Part shown: piece by piece, positions 7,803-15,429 of the stretch
Layout of the letters: each line of letters begins with the position of its first letter
How positions within the stretch are numbered: position 1 is the first letter of the stretch
Assembly (NCBI GenBank): GCA_964368605.1
Contig: CAYJBP010000021.1
Span: 1 to 28,306, forward strand
DNA length: 28,306 nucleotides
Direction of reading: 5' to 3'
Source of the DNA: CAYJBP01 sp964368605
Lineage (GTDB): Bacteria; Bacillota; Dehalobacteriia; UBA4068
The notes under the pieces: model-generated
What the model was told of the DNA's origin: nothing
Database searches by the model: none
The model's input: only the letters and a program-made list of their open reading frames with translations
Program-made: the position numbers and the translations under genes

Positions 7803-8432
7803 ATGCCGAAAGCTATACTCGGCAAAAAGCTGGGCATGACTCAAATTTTTAATCCCGAGGGTAAACTTATACCGGTAACCGTTATTTCGGCCGGCCCTTG
7901 TGTGATTGCTCAGATTAAGACCATGGAAAATGATGGCTATCAAGCCGTACAATTAGGATATGGTGCTGCTAAGGCCGCCAGAACTAATAAGCCAGCCACT
8001 GGTCATTGCCAAAAGGCCGGAATTGAATTGGTAAGACACTTTAAGGAAATTCGTTTAGACGATATTGCCGATTATCAATTAGGCCAAGAAATTAAGGCAG
8101 ATTTATTTGCCGCAGGAGAAAAAGTAGATATTTCCGGCGTCAGCCGTGGTAAAGGCTTTGCCGGTACCATTAAGCGTTGGAATGATTCGCGTGGTCCGAT
8201 GAGCCATGGTTCTAAATCTCATCGTCGCCCGGCTTCTACCGGTGCTAAAGGCCCTGCCAGGGTATTTAAAGGTAAACATTCGCCCGGTCATATGGGTCAT
8301 GAAAAAGTTACCATTCAAAACTTAGAAATTATTCGTGTAGATGTTGAACGTAATTTGCTTTTAGTCAAGGGTGCCGTGCCCGGCCCCAAAGAAGGTTTAT
8401 TGCTGATTAAAAGCACGATTAAATCGGCATAA
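7803..8432 (+). CDS. rplC: 50S ribosomal protein L3 (uL3)
   Basis: Early-binding 23S rRNA protein whose long extension reaches close to the peptidyl transferase centre. 209 residues from ATG 7803, which lies eight bases after GGAGG. The in-frame GTG at 7794 overlaps that site and is rejected. The start MPKAILGKKLGMTQIF is typical. The conserved segment SRGKGFAGTIKRW (about residue 115) followed by GPMSHGSKSHRRPASTG forms the central extension near the catalytic site. 20 bases separate it from rplD. Confidence 0.97.
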   Translation: MPKAILGKKLGMTQIFNPEGKLIPVTVISAGPCVIAQIKTMENDGYQAVQLGYGAAKAARTNKPATGHCQKAGIELVRHFKEIRLDDIADYQLGQEIKADLFAAGEKVDISGVSRGKGFAGTIKRWNDSRGPMSHGSKSHRRPASTGAKGPARVFKGKHSPGHMGHEKVTIQNLEIIRVDVERNLLLVKGAVPGPKEGLLLIKSTIKSA

Positions 8433-8452
8433 TCGCAGAAAGGAGGGCAAGC

Positions 8453-9073
8453 ATGACAACAGTAAGTGTTTATAATAAAGAAGGCGCTCAAGTTGGCGAA
8501 GTTGAATTAAACCCCGCTATTTTTGAAAAACAAATTAATGTGCCGGTAATGCATCAGGCCGTTAGAGTTTATCTAAATTCGCAGCGTCGTGGTACTCATT
8601 CTACTAAAACCCGTGCCGAAGTTTCCGGCGGTGGTAAAAAGCCTTGGCGTCAAAAAGGCACAGGTCGTTCCAGTTTTGGTAGCTCGCGTAACCCGGTATG
8701 GAAAGGCGGCGGCGTTGCCTTTGGCCCCAGCCCCCGCTCGCATAGCATTGATATGCCTAAAAAAATGCGTCGTTTAGCCTTGCTTTCGGCTTTATCTTCT
8801 AAAGTACAAGAAGGCAATTTGGTAGTTGTTGACGATTTAAACTTTGCAGCTCCCAAAACTAAAGAGATGGCCAGAGTTTTAGGCAATTTACAAGCAAGTA
8901 ATGCTTTAATCGTTTTAGAAAAAGAAAATACAGCCGCTGCTTTATCCGCCCGTAATATTCAGGGGGTAAATACCGCTCCGGTAAACGGCTTAAATACCTA
9001 CAAAGTTTTATACAACGACAAATTGGTATTAAGCAAAGCAGCTTTGGCTTCTTTAGAGGAGGTGCTGGGTTAA
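8453..9073 (+). CDS. rplD: 50S ribosomal protein L4 (uL4)
   Basis: Large-subunit protein whose extended loop helps form the constriction of the exit tunnel. In E. coli it also represses the S10 operon by acting on the rpsJ leader; whether it does so here is unknown, though the rpsJ leader is clearly folded. 206 residues. The Gly/Arg-rich tunnel loop spans about residues 43-95 and includes GGGKKPWRQKGTGRSSFGS. AAAGGAGGG precedes the ATG. Its TAA overlaps the rplW ATG by one base (TAATG at 9071-9075), indicating translational coupling. Confidence 0.97.
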   Translation: MTTVSVYNKEGAQVGEVELNPAIFEKQINVPVMHQAVRVYLNSQRRGTHSTKTRAEVSGGGKKPWRQKGTGRSSFGSSRNPVWKGGGVAFGPSPRSHSIDMPKKMRRLALLSALSSKVQEGNLVVVDDLNFAAPKTKEMARVLGNLQASNALIVLEKENTAAALSARNIQGVNTAPVNGLNTYKVLYNDKLVLSKAALASLEEVLG

Positions 9074-9363
9074 TGCGTAATCCTCATGATGTATTAGTTC
9101 GCCCCATGGTTTCGGAAAAATCTTTAATGTTAATGGAAGAAAACAAATATGTTTTTGTAGTTAATAAAGATGCCAATAAAATCGAAATCAAATATGCGAT
9201 CGAAAAATTATTTAATGTTAAGGTAGAAGATGTTACTACCCATATTGTAAAAGGCAAAATGCGCCGCATGGGTCGTACCCAGGGTAAGCGCCCTGATACC
9301 AAGCGTGCTATCGTTAAGCTGGCTGCCGGTAATTCGATACCGATCTTTGCCGACTTGCAGTAG
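9073..9363 (+). CDS. rplW: 50S ribosomal protein L23 (uL23)
   Basis: Exit-tunnel rim protein that serves as the docking point for trigger factor, SRP and the SecY channel. 96 residues, typical length. The N-terminal segment DVLVRPMVSEKSLMLME and the middle IEIKYAIEKLFNVKV are family signatures, and the basic loop KGKMRRMGRTQGKRPD contacts 23S rRNA. The ATG shares one base with the rplD stop. AGAGGAGGTG just inside the rplD end is the likely ribosome binding site. Confidence 0.97.
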   Translation: MRNPHDVLVRPMVSEKSLMLMEENKYVFVVNKDANKIEIKYAIEKLFNVKVEDVTTHIVKGKMRRMGRTQGKRPDTKRAIVKLAAGNSIPIFADLQ

Positions 9364-9385
9364 TAAACAAAGGAGGAAAGCTTAA

Positions 9386-10210
9386 ATGGGAATTAAAAAA
9401 TATAAACCTACTTCTCCCGGTCGTCGTGGGATGACGGTTTCCACCTTTGAGGAAATCACTACTAATAAGCCGGAGAAATCATTGCTAGAGCCGCTAAAGC
9501 GTACAGGCGGCCGCAATAATCAAGGCCGTTTAACTACCCGTCATCAGGGCGGCGGCCATAAAAAGCAATACCGTATTATCGATTTTAAACGTACCAAGGA
9601 TAATATCCCCGCTAAAGTAGCCACCATCGAGTACGATCCTAATCGTACCGCCAATATTGCACTTTTGCATTATGCCGATGGCGAAAAGCGTTATATTTTG
9701 GCTCCGCATAATGTTAAAGTAGGCACTGTGCTTTATTCCGGCGAAGGCGCCGATATTAAGCCCGGCAATGCTTTACCGTTAACAGCCATCCCGGTTGGTA
9801 CTGTTGTCCATAATGTAGAACTACGTCCCGGCCAAGGTGGTCAGATGGCCAAAGCCGCCGGTACTTCGATTCAGTTAATGGCTAAAGAGGGCAAATATGC
9901 CACCTTACGTATGCCTTCCGGAGAAATGCGTATGGTTTTAGCCAATTGCCGCGCCACTGTTGGCCAAGTAGGTAATATCGATCAAGAGAATATCAATATC
10001 GGTAAAGCCGGCCGCAGCCGTTGGATGGGCATTCGCCCTGCAAACCGCGGTGTAGTAATGAATCCTTGCGATCACCCGCATGGTGGTGGTGAGGGTCGTA
10101 GCCCGGTTGGCCGTAATCCGGTTACCCCTTGGGGCAAGCCGGCATTGGGTGCCAAAACTCGCAAAAAGAAAAAAGCTTCGAATCGCATGATTATCAAGCG
10201 GCGTAAGTAG
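9386..10210 (+). CDS. rplB: 50S ribosomal protein L2 (uL2)
   Basis: Highly conserved 23S rRNA-binding protein needed for subunit association and peptidyl transfer. 274 residues, family length. The N-terminal part carries an SH3-like/OB region (RIIDFKRTKDNIPAKVATIEYDP, here with its normal order). The C-terminal signature MNPCDHPHGGGEGRSP near residue 225 contains the histidine close to the peptidyl transferase centre; the cysteine in it replaces the more common valine. The extreme C-terminus is very basic. AAAGGAGGAAAG precedes the ATG. Confidence 0.98.
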   Translation: MGIKKYKPTSPGRRGMTVSTFEEITTNKPEKSLLEPLKRTGGRNNQGRLTTRHQGGGHKKQYRIIDFKRTKDNIPAKVATIEYDPNRTANIALLHYADGEKRYILAPHNVKVGTVLYSGEGADIKPGNALPLTAIPVGTVVHNVELRPGQGGQMAKAAGTSIQLMAKEGKYATLRMPSGEMRMVLANCRATVGQVGNIDQENINIGKAGRSRWMGIRPANRGVVMNPCDHPHGGGEGRSPVGRNPVTPWGKPALGAKTRKKKKASNRMIIKRRK

Positions 10211-10229
10211 CGAAGGGAGGATATAGCAA

Positions 10230-10514
10230 ATGGGTAGATCTGTAAAGAAAGGCCCTTTTTGCGAAGAGCGCTTGCTCTCTCGTATAGAAGCGATGAATGA
10301 AAGCGGCGACAAAAAAGTTATTAAAACTTGGTCGCGTGCTTCGACAATATTCCCGCAAATGGTAGGTCATACCATTGCCGTTCACGACGGCAGAAAACAT
10401 GTACCGGTATATGTTACCGAAGATATGGTTGGTCATAAATTAGGAGAATTTGCTCCTACCCGTTATTACAGAGGTCATGCCAATACAACCGAGCGTTCTA
10501 GCGGTTTAAGGTAG
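10230..10514 (+). CDS. rpsS: 30S ribosomal protein S19 (uS19)
   Basis: Small-subunit head protein that works with S13 near the A-site tRNA and an inter-subunit bridge. 94 residues, family length. MGRSVKKGPFCEERLL at the start and the conserved core KTWSRASTIFPQMVGHTIAVHDG and GHKLGEFAPTR identify it. GAAGGGAGGA precedes the ATG. 15 bases separate it from rplV. Confidence 0.97.
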   Translation: MGRSVKKGPFCEERLLSRIEAMNESGDKKVIKTWSRASTIFPQMVGHTIAVHDGRKHVPVYVTEDMVGHKLGEFAPTRYYRGHANTTERSSGLR

Positions 10515-10529
10515 AGAGGAGGATCTGTT

Positions 10530-10871
10530 TTGGAAACTAAAGCAGTAGCAAAATATATCCGCATTTCTCCCTATAAGGTTCGTTTGGTTACTAAACTTAT
10601 AGCCGGTAAAAATGTGGATGAGGCGGATGCAATTTTAAAGTTTACGCCTAATCGTGCCGCCGAGGCGGTAATTAAAGTTTTACGTTCTGCCGTGGCTAAT
10701 GCCGAGCATAATTTGGAATTAGCTCATGATGATTTAGTGGTTATCGGTGCTTATGTTGATGAAGGCCCGGTAATTAGGCGTTTTAAACCCAGAGCCATGG
10801 GTAGAGCCGATAGAATGTTGCATCGTACCAGCCATATTACTGTGGTTGTCGGTGTAAAAGAGGAGGTATAA
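10530..10871 (+). CDS. rplV: 50S ribosomal protein L22 (uL22)
   Basis: 23S rRNA protein whose long beta-hairpin reaches into the nascent-chain tunnel opposite L4. 113 residues. It starts with TTG at 10530, eight bases after AGAGGAGGA, and gives METKAVAKYIRISPYKVRLV, which aligns with the family start. The tunnel hairpin is around residues 78-100 (GPVIRRFKPRAMGRADRM). No better ATG is in frame near the 5' end. Two bases separate its stop from rpsC. Confidence 0.97.
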   Translation: METKAVAKYIRISPYKVRLVTKLIAGKNVDEADAILKFTPNRAAEAVIKVLRSAVANAEHNLELAHDDLVVIGAYVDEGPVIRRFKPRAMGRADRMLHRTSHITVVVGVKEEV

Positions 10872-10873
10872 GC

Positions 10874-11548
10874 GTGGGTCAAAAAGTAAATCCAAAAGGT
10901 TTTCGCGTTGGCGTTATCAAAGATTGGGACGCACGTTGGTACGCCAATAAAAAAGATTTTAAAGATTTCCTATACGAAGATTATCTTTTGCGCAAGCATG
11001 TAAAAACCAAACTTTATGATAGCGGTATTTCTAAAGTAGATATCGAGCGTGCCGGTGGCCGTGTTAAGATTAATATCTTTACCGCCAAACCCGGTATCGT
11101 TATCGGCCGTGGTGGTCAAGAAGTAGAAGTTTTGCGCAAAGAATTGGAAAAAATTTCCGGCAAAAAAGTTTCGGTTAATATTACCGAAGTTAAGCGCCCG
11201 GAAATGGATGCCCAATTGGTTGCCGAAAATGTAGCCAAATCTTTAGAGCAACGTATTGCTTTTAGACGTGCTATGAAGCAAACTGTTAGCCGCACCATGC
11301 GTATGGGTGCTGAAGGTATTAAAATCATGTGTGCCGGCCGTTTAGCCGGTGCCGAGATTGCTCGTACCGAATGGTATGCCGAAGGTAAAGTACCGCTGCA
11401 TACATTACGTGCCGATATCGATTATGCTTTTGCCGAGGCAAATACTGCCTATGGTAAAATCGGAGTTAAGGTGTGGATTTATAAAGGTGAAGTTTTGCCG
11501 CAAAAGACTATTAAGCCGGTTGCGGCTGCCGTGGAGGAGGGCGAGTAA
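10874..11548 (+). CDS. rpsC: 30S ribosomal protein S3 (uS3)
   Basis: Head protein at the mRNA entry tunnel, part of the ribosomal mRNA helicase activity with S4 and S5. 224 residues, starting with GTG at 10874 after AGAGGAGG located at the rplV 3' end. Begins MGQKVNPKGFRVGVIKDW. A type II KH domain holds the GXXG loop IGRGGQEVEVLRKEL near residue 78. The C-terminal domain contains EWYAEGKVPLHTLRADIDY. The stop codon directly abuts the rplP ATG. Confidence 0.97.
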   Translation: MGQKVNPKGFRVGVIKDWDARWYANKKDFKDFLYEDYLLRKHVKTKLYDSGISKVDIERAGGRVKINIFTAKPGIVIGRGGQEVEVLRKELEKISGKKVSVNITEVKRPEMDAQLVAENVAKSLEQRIAFRRAMKQTVSRTMRMGAEGIKIMCAGRLAGAEIARTEWYAEGKVPLHTLRADIDYAFAEANTAYGKIGVKVWIYKGEVLPQKTIKPVAAAVEEGE

Positions 11549-11983
11549 ATGTTATTGCCAAAAAGAGTAAAATACCGCCGTCAGCACCGTGGTACCATGA
11601 AGGGCGCTGCCCATAAGGGTAATTTTGTCAGTTATGGTGAATTCGGGATGCAAGCTTTGGAATGCGGTTGGATTACCAGCCGTCAAATCGAAGCCGCCCG
11701 TATCGCGATGACACGTTATATTAAACGTGGCGGTCAGGTATGGATTAAAATATTCCCTCATAAACCGGTAACCGAAAAGCCGGCCGAAACCCGCATGGGT
11801 TCCGGTAAAGGTTCTCCGGAATATTGGGTAGCTGTTGTTAAGCCGGGCAGGGTAATGTTTGAAATTGCCGGTGTGCCCGAAGATGTAGCTAAAGAAGCTA
11901 TTCGCTTAGCCCAGCATAAATTGCCAATTAAAACCAAATTTGTAAAACGTCAAGAAATGGGTGGTGAAGCTAATGAAAGCTAA
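11549..11983 (+). CDS. rplP: 50S ribosomal protein L16 (uL16)
   Basis: Late-assembling large-subunit protein that positions the A-site tRNA next to the peptidyl transferase centre. 144 residues. The N-terminus MLLPKRVKYRRQHRG and the loop ETRMGSGKGSPEYWVAVVKPG, which reaches the catalytic centre, are diagnostic. It starts at the base after the rpsC stop; GGAGGAGGGCG in the rpsC tail is its ribosome binding site. Its 3' end overlaps rpmC by 11 bases. Confidence 0.97.
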   Translation: MLLPKRVKYRRQHRGTMKGAAHKGNFVSYGEFGMQALECGWITSRQIEAARIAMTRYIKRGGQVWIKIFPHKPVTEKPAETRMGSGKGSPEYWVAVVKPGRVMFEIAGVPEDVAKEAIRLAQHKLPIKTKFVKRQEMGGEANES

Positions 11984-12173
11984 GGAATTGCGCGATCTCA
12001 CTGTTGAAGAATTAGTGAGAAAAGAAGGCGATTTAAAAGAAGAACTTTTTAACTTACGCTTTCGTTTGGCCACCGGTCAGTTAGATAATCCGATGACCAT
12101 CAAAGCTGTTAAAAAAGATATGGCCAGAGTTAAAACTATTATTCGCCAAAAAGAGCTTGAAAAAGCTCAATAA
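11973..12173 (+). CDS. rpmC: 50S ribosomal protein L29 (uL29)
   Basis: Small helical-hairpin protein beside L23 at the exit-tunnel rim. I place the start at ATG 11973, giving 66 residues with the family beginning MKAKELRDLTVEEL; an in-frame GTG at 11961 would add MVKL and lacks a well placed binding site. The conserved LFNLRFRLATGQLDN motif is present. The start lies inside rplP, an 11-base overlap that suggests translational coupling, with GGTGG at 11960-11964 as the likely site. Confidence 0.95.
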   Translation: MKAKELRDLTVEELVRKEGDLKEELFNLRFRLATGQLDNPMTIKAVKKDMARVKTIIRQKELEKAQ

Positions 12174-12193
12174 GCCGGAAGGAGGAAAATAAA

Positions 12194-12460
12194 ATGGTAG
12201 AAGCAAGAAATTTCCGCAAAACACGTATTGGCATTGTTGCCAGCGATAAAATGGATAAAACTGTTGTGGTTCGTGTTGATACCCGGGTGCGCCATCCCCT
12301 TTACGGCAAGATTACCAGTTCCAGTAAAAAATTCAAGGCTCATGATGAAAATAATGAAGCCAAAATCGGTGATAAGGTGTTAATTGCCGAAACTCGCCCC
12401 TTATCTAAGGATAAGCGTTGGAGAGTTATAGAAATTATGGAAAAGGCGCCGATTGTTTAG
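12194..12460 (+). CDS. rpsQ: 30S ribosomal protein S17 (uS17)
   Basis: Primary 16S rRNA binder in the body of the small subunit, an OB-fold protein. 88 residues. The signature RKTRIGIVASDKMDKTVVVRV occurs at about residues 8-28 (stated in two parts: RKTRIGIVASD, KMDKTVVVRV), and ETRPLSKDKRWRV near the end is typical. GGAAGGAGGAAAA precedes the ATG. A 57-base gap to rplN contains only a small GGAT-TTT-ATCC hairpin and no clear regulatory element. Confidence 0.97.
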   Translation: MVEARNFRKTRIGIVASDKMDKTVVVRVDTRVRHPLYGKITSSSKKFKAHDENNEAKIGDKVLIAETRPLSKDKRWRVIEIMEKAPIV

Positions 12461-12517
12461 GTTTAGGATTTTATCCAACCTTAGTAAATTTTTAATTTAA
12501 GAAAGGGGGCGGCTTAA

Positions 12518-12886
12518 TTGATTCAAGCCGAAACCAGATTAAGAGTCGGCGATAATACCGGTGCTAAAGAATTGCTTTGCATTAAAGTACTGGGTGGCTC
12601 TCGCCGCAAATATGCTACTGTGGGCGATATTATTATCTGTTCCGTAAAGGAAGCCAGTCCCGGTGGTGTTGTTAAAAAAGGTGATGTAGTACGTGCTGTT
12701 ATCGTACGCACCAAAAAGGAAATTCGTCGTCCGGATGGTTCTTATATTCGCTTTGACGAAAATTCCGGCGTAATTATCAATGATGCAAATCAACCGCGCG
12801 GTACCCGTATATTCGGGCCGGTAGCCAGGGAATTAAGGGATAAAGATTTTATGAAAATCATCTCTTTGGCTCCCGAAGTGCTTTAA
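12518..12886 (+). CDS. rplN: 50S ribosomal protein L14 (uL14)
   Basis: Beta-barrel protein at the subunit interface, forming bridges to 16S rRNA; in other bacteria it is the docking site of the silencing factor RsfS. 122 residues, exactly the family length, starting with TTG at 12518 after AAAGGGGGC. The start MIQAETRLRVGDNTGAKEL and the loop IVRTKKEIRRPDGSYIRFDEN are characteristic. Traditionally the first gene of the spc cluster. Confidence 0.97.
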   Translation: MIQAETRLRVGDNTGAKELLCIKVLGGSRRKYATVGDIIICSVKEASPGGVVKKGDVVRAVIVRTKKEIRRPDGSYIRFDENSGVIINDANQPRGTRIFGPVARELRDKDFMKIISLAPEVL

Positions 12887-12900
12887 GGCGGAGGTGAATT

Positions 12901-13236
12901 ATGAACAATAATAAAACCAAAATGCATGTCAAAAAAGGCGACTCGGTAGTAGTTATTGCCGGCAAAGATGCCGGTACTAAAGGCAAGGTAATTGATGTAG
13001 ATACCAAAAACTCCCGCGTATTTGTGGATAAAGTTAATGTGGTAAGCCGTCATACCAAACCTACCCAAGGCGCCCCGCAAGGCGGCATTGTTAAAAAAGA
13101 AGCTGCCATTGCATCTTCTAATGTTATGCCTTTTTGCTCTAAATGCAATAAAGGCGTAAGAGTTCAAAAAGAAATTTTAGCTAATGGAAATAAAATTCGC
13201 AAATGCGCTAAATGCGGCAATCATTTCGATAAATAG
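12901..13236 (+). CDS. rplX: 50S ribosomal protein L24 (uL24) with C-terminal zinc ribbon
   Basis: One of two proteins that start large-subunit assembly, located near the tunnel exit. 111 residues. The N-terminal KOW motif appears as KKGDSVVVIAGKDAGTKGKV (residues 11-30). The C-terminus holds a C-X2-C...C-X2-C ribbon (CSKC and CAKC), typical of the zinc-bearing L24 form seen in many bacteria but missing from the E. coli protein. GGCGGAGGTG precedes the ATG. Confidence 0.97.
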   Translation: MNNNKTKMHVKKGDSVVVIAGKDAGTKGKVIDVDTKNSRVFVDKVNVVSRHTKPTQGAPQGGIVKKEAAIASSNVMPFCSKCNKGVRVQKEILANGNKIRKCAKCGNHFDK

Positions 13237-13257
13237 TGGGGGAAGGAGGAGAAGACT

Positions 13258-13803
13258 GTGACTCCCAGATTAAAAGAACGCTACAATGGGGAAATTCGCA
13301 AAAACTTACAAGATAAATTTAAATATCAAAATGTAATGGAAATCCCCAAAATGGAAAAAATTGTTATTAATATGGGCTTAGGCGAGGCCATTGCCAACCC
13401 TAAGGCTTTAGATTCGGCCATTGCCGACCTAACCACAATTTCCGGCCAAAAGCCGATTGTTACCAAGGCCAAAAAGTCGATCGCGGCTTTTAAATTGCGC
13501 CAAGGTATGTCTATCGGCTGCAAAGTAACTTTGCGTGGCGACAGAATGTATCAATTTATTGATAAATTAATATCTGCTGCTATCCCCCGGGTAAGGGACT
13601 TTAAAGGTGTATCGGCTAAGGCTTTTGATGGCCATGGCAACTATACCTTAGGCTTAAAAGAGCAGTTGATTTTCCCGGAAATTGAATATGATAAAATCGA
13701 TAAACTTCGCGGTATGGAAATTGCCTTTGTTACATCGGCTAAAACCGACGAAGAATGCAAAGAGCTACTTGCCCAAATGGGTATGCCCTTTGCCGACAAG
13801 TAA
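13258..13803 (+). CDS. rplE: 50S ribosomal protein L5 (uL5)
   Basis: 5S rRNA-binding protein of the central protuberance that contacts the P-site tRNA and S13. 181 residues, close to the family norm, with a GTG start at 13258 seven bases after GGAAGGAGGAG. MTPRLKERYNGEIRKNL at the start, KIVINMGLGEA near residue 37 and KAKKSIAAFKLRQGMSIGCKV are family hallmarks. 23 bases separate it from rpsN. Confidence 0.97.
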   Translation: MTPRLKERYNGEIRKNLQDKFKYQNVMEIPKMEKIVINMGLGEAIANPKALDSAIADLTTISGQKPIVTKAKKSIAAFKLRQGMSIGCKVTLRGDRMYQFIDKLISAAIPRVRDFKGVSAKAFDGHGNYTLGLKEQLIFPEIEYDKIDKLRGMEIAFVTSAKTDEECKELLAQMGMPFADK

Positions 13804-13826
13804 GCCTTGAAGGAGGAGGGAAAGTC

Positions 13827-14012
13827 GTGGCTAAAACTTCAATGAAGGTAAAGCAAAAGCGTGAACCAAAATTTAGCGTAAGAGGATATAATCGCTGCAA
13901 TATCTGCGGTCGTCCTCATGCTTATATGCGTAAATTCGGCATCTGCCGTATTTGTTTCCGCGGATTGGCCTATAAAGGAGAAATCCCCGGTGTTACCAAG
14001 TCCAGCTGGTAA
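13827..14012 (+). CDS. rpsN: 30S ribosomal protein S14, zinc-binding type (uS14)
   Basis: Head protein of the small subunit near S3 and S10. 61 residues, matching the short zinc form common in Bacillota rather than the approximately 100-residue cysteine-free form. The zinc ribbon is CNICGR...CRICFR (two C-X2-C pairs). I chose GTG at 13827, seven bases after AAGGAGGAGGG; the frame is open further upstream but only into the rplE tail. The protein begins MAKTSMKVKQKR, typical of the type. Confidence 0.97.
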   Translation: MAKTSMKVKQKREPKFSVRGYNRCNICGRPHAYMRKFGICRICFRGLAYKGEIPGVTKSSW

Positions 14013-14038
14013 ACGGGAAATGGAAGGAGGTATTTTCT

Positions 14039-14437
14039 ATGGTTGTAACAGATCCGATTGCAGATTTTTTAACCAGAATCCGCAATGCCAATATGGTGTA
14101 TATGGAAAAGGTGGAAATCCCCGCTTCTAAAACCAAAATGGCGATGGCTGCTATTTTGAAAGAAGAAGGTTTCATCAAAGATATAGAATATATTGAAGAT
14201 GGTAAGCAAGGCATTATTCGCCTTTATCTCAAATATAGCGGTTCTAAAGACCGTGTAATTTCTGGGTTAAAGCGTATTAGCCGCCCCGGTTTGCGTGTTT
14301 ATGCTCGCAAAGATGAATTGCCGAAAGTTTTAGGTGGCTTAGGTGTTGCCATTATATCCACTTCCGGCGGGCTAATGACAGATAAAGCCGCTCGTAAGCA
14401 AGGTGTAGGTGGCGAAGTATTGTGCTATGTGTGGTAA
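14039..14437 (+). CDS. rpsH: 30S ribosomal protein S8 (uS8)
   Basis: Primary binder of the 16S rRNA central domain. In E. coli it represses the spc operon by binding the rplE start region; no similar site was recognised here. 132 residues. TDPIADFLTRIRNANMV at the start and the C-terminal ISTSGGLMTDKAARKQGVGGE motif (given as ISTSGGLMTDKAAR then KQGVGGE) identify it. AAGGAGGTATTTTCT precedes the ATG. Confidence 0.97.
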   Translation: MVVTDPIADFLTRIRNANMVYMEKVEIPASKTKMAMAAILKEEGFIKDIEYIEDGKQGIIRLYLKYSGSKDRVISGLKRISRPGLRVYARKDELPKVLGGLGVAIISTSGGLMTDKAARKQGVGGEVLCYVW

Positions 14438-14461
14438 ATAACCGCTGCAGGAGGTGTAAAG

Positions 14462-15001
14462 ATGTCTCGCGTTGGTAAATCGCCAATCGTTTTGCCTGAA
14501 GGCGTAAGCGCCACAATTTCCGGCAATGCGGTTGAAGTTAAAGGGCCGAAAGGCGTACTAAATAGGGAGTTTTCCCCAAAAATAGGAATTGCTCTTAACG
14601 ATGGTGTTATCACTGTTACCCGTAGCAGCGATATCCCCCAAGAAAGAGCTTTACATGGCTTAACCAGAGCCTTAATAAATAATATGGTAGTTGGTGTTTC
14701 CAAGGGTTTCGAAAAGCATTTGCTTTTAGTAGGTGTAGGTTACAGAGCCGCAATGAACGGCACTAAGCTTGCCTTAACCGTTGGTAAATCCCATCCGGTA
14801 GAGATGGATCCCGGTGCAGATTTAACTGTTGCCGTTCCCCAACCTACCAGCATTGTAGTTAGCGGTATCGATAAAGAAAAGGTTGGCGCTTTTGCGGCTA
14901 ATATCCGCGAAGTTCGTCCGCCGGAGCCTTATAAAGGCAAAGGTATTCGCTATGCTGATGAAGTTGTCAAACGTAAAGCCGGTAAAACCGGAGCTAAATA
15001 A
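14462..15001 (+). CDS. rplF: 50S ribosomal protein L6 (uL6)
   Basis: Two-domain large-subunit protein next to the sarcin-ricin loop and the stalk base, where elongation factors bind. 179 residues. MSRVGKSPIVLPEGV opens the protein. The C-terminal domain contains LVGVGYRAAMNG and the conserved REVRPPEPYKGKGIRY. GCAGGAGGTG precedes the ATG. Confidence 0.97.
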   Translation: MSRVGKSPIVLPEGVSATISGNAVEVKGPKGVLNREFSPKIGIALNDGVITVTRSSDIPQERALHGLTRALINNMVVGVSKGFEKHLLLVGVGYRAAMNGTKLALTVGKSHPVEMDPGADLTVAVPQPTSIVVSGIDKEKVGAFAANIREVRPPEPYKGKGIRYADEVVKRKAGKTGAK

Positions 15002-15003
15002 CC

Positions 15004-15028
15004 ATTAAGATCAGCTATATTTCTTAAT
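15004..15028 (+). repeat. Small hairpin between rplF and rplR
   Basis: ATTAAGA (15004-15010) and TCTTAAT (15022-15028) form a perfect 7-bp AT-rich stem with an 11-base loop, just upstream of the rplR ribosome binding site at about 15035. There is no T-run. It could slightly modulate rplR translation or be incidental. Confidence 0.3.
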
Positions 15029-15048
15029 CGGTGAAAGGAAGGGACAAA

Positions 15049-15411
15049 ATGTTTAAAAGGATTAATCGTAAAGCTATACGAGCCAAAAAGCATTATCGGA
15101 TTCGCCGCCATATTAATGGCAGTGCCGATTGCCCTCGTTTGGCAGTATATCGCAGCAATAAGCATATTTATGCGCAATTGATAGATGATGTTGCCGGTAC
15201 TACTTTAGCCAGCGCTTCCACTAATGAAGCTGCCCTTAAGGGCGAGAACGGCTCTAATAAAGATGCCGCTAAAAAAGTTGGCTTAAAACTTGCCGAAAAT
15301 GCTAAGGCAAAAGGCATTAGTAAAGTAGTATTCGATCGTGGAGGTTTAATTTACCATGGTCGTGTGGCAGCACTTGCCGAAGGCGCCAGAGAAGGCGGCC
15401 TCGATTTTTAG
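15049..15411 (+). CDS. rplR: 50S ribosomal protein L18 (uL18)
   Basis: 5S rRNA-binding protein of the central protuberance. 120 residues from ATG 15049, which follows GAAAGGAAGGG with a normal spacing; the in-frame GTG at 15031 overlaps that site and is rejected. KKHYRIRRHINGSADCPRLAVYRSNKH (as HYRIRRHING then CPRLAVYRSNKH) and the C-terminal FDRGGLIYHGRVAALAEGAREGGLDF region, ending GLDF, are typical of the family. Confidence 0.96.
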   Translation: MFKRINRKAIRAKKHYRIRRHINGSADCPRLAVYRSNKHIYAQLIDDVAGTTLASASTNEAALKGENGSNKDAAKKVGLKLAENAKAKGISKVVFDRGGLIYHGRVAALAEGAREGGLDF

Positions 15412-15429
15412 GCGAAGGAGGGTATGTTA

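Noticed and set aside
9938..10312. Minus-strand open frame of 124 codons opposite rplB and rpsS
   Set aside because: It runs antisense through two conserved ribosomal protein genes, has no family resemblance or convincing binding site, and the coding signal belongs to the plus strand.
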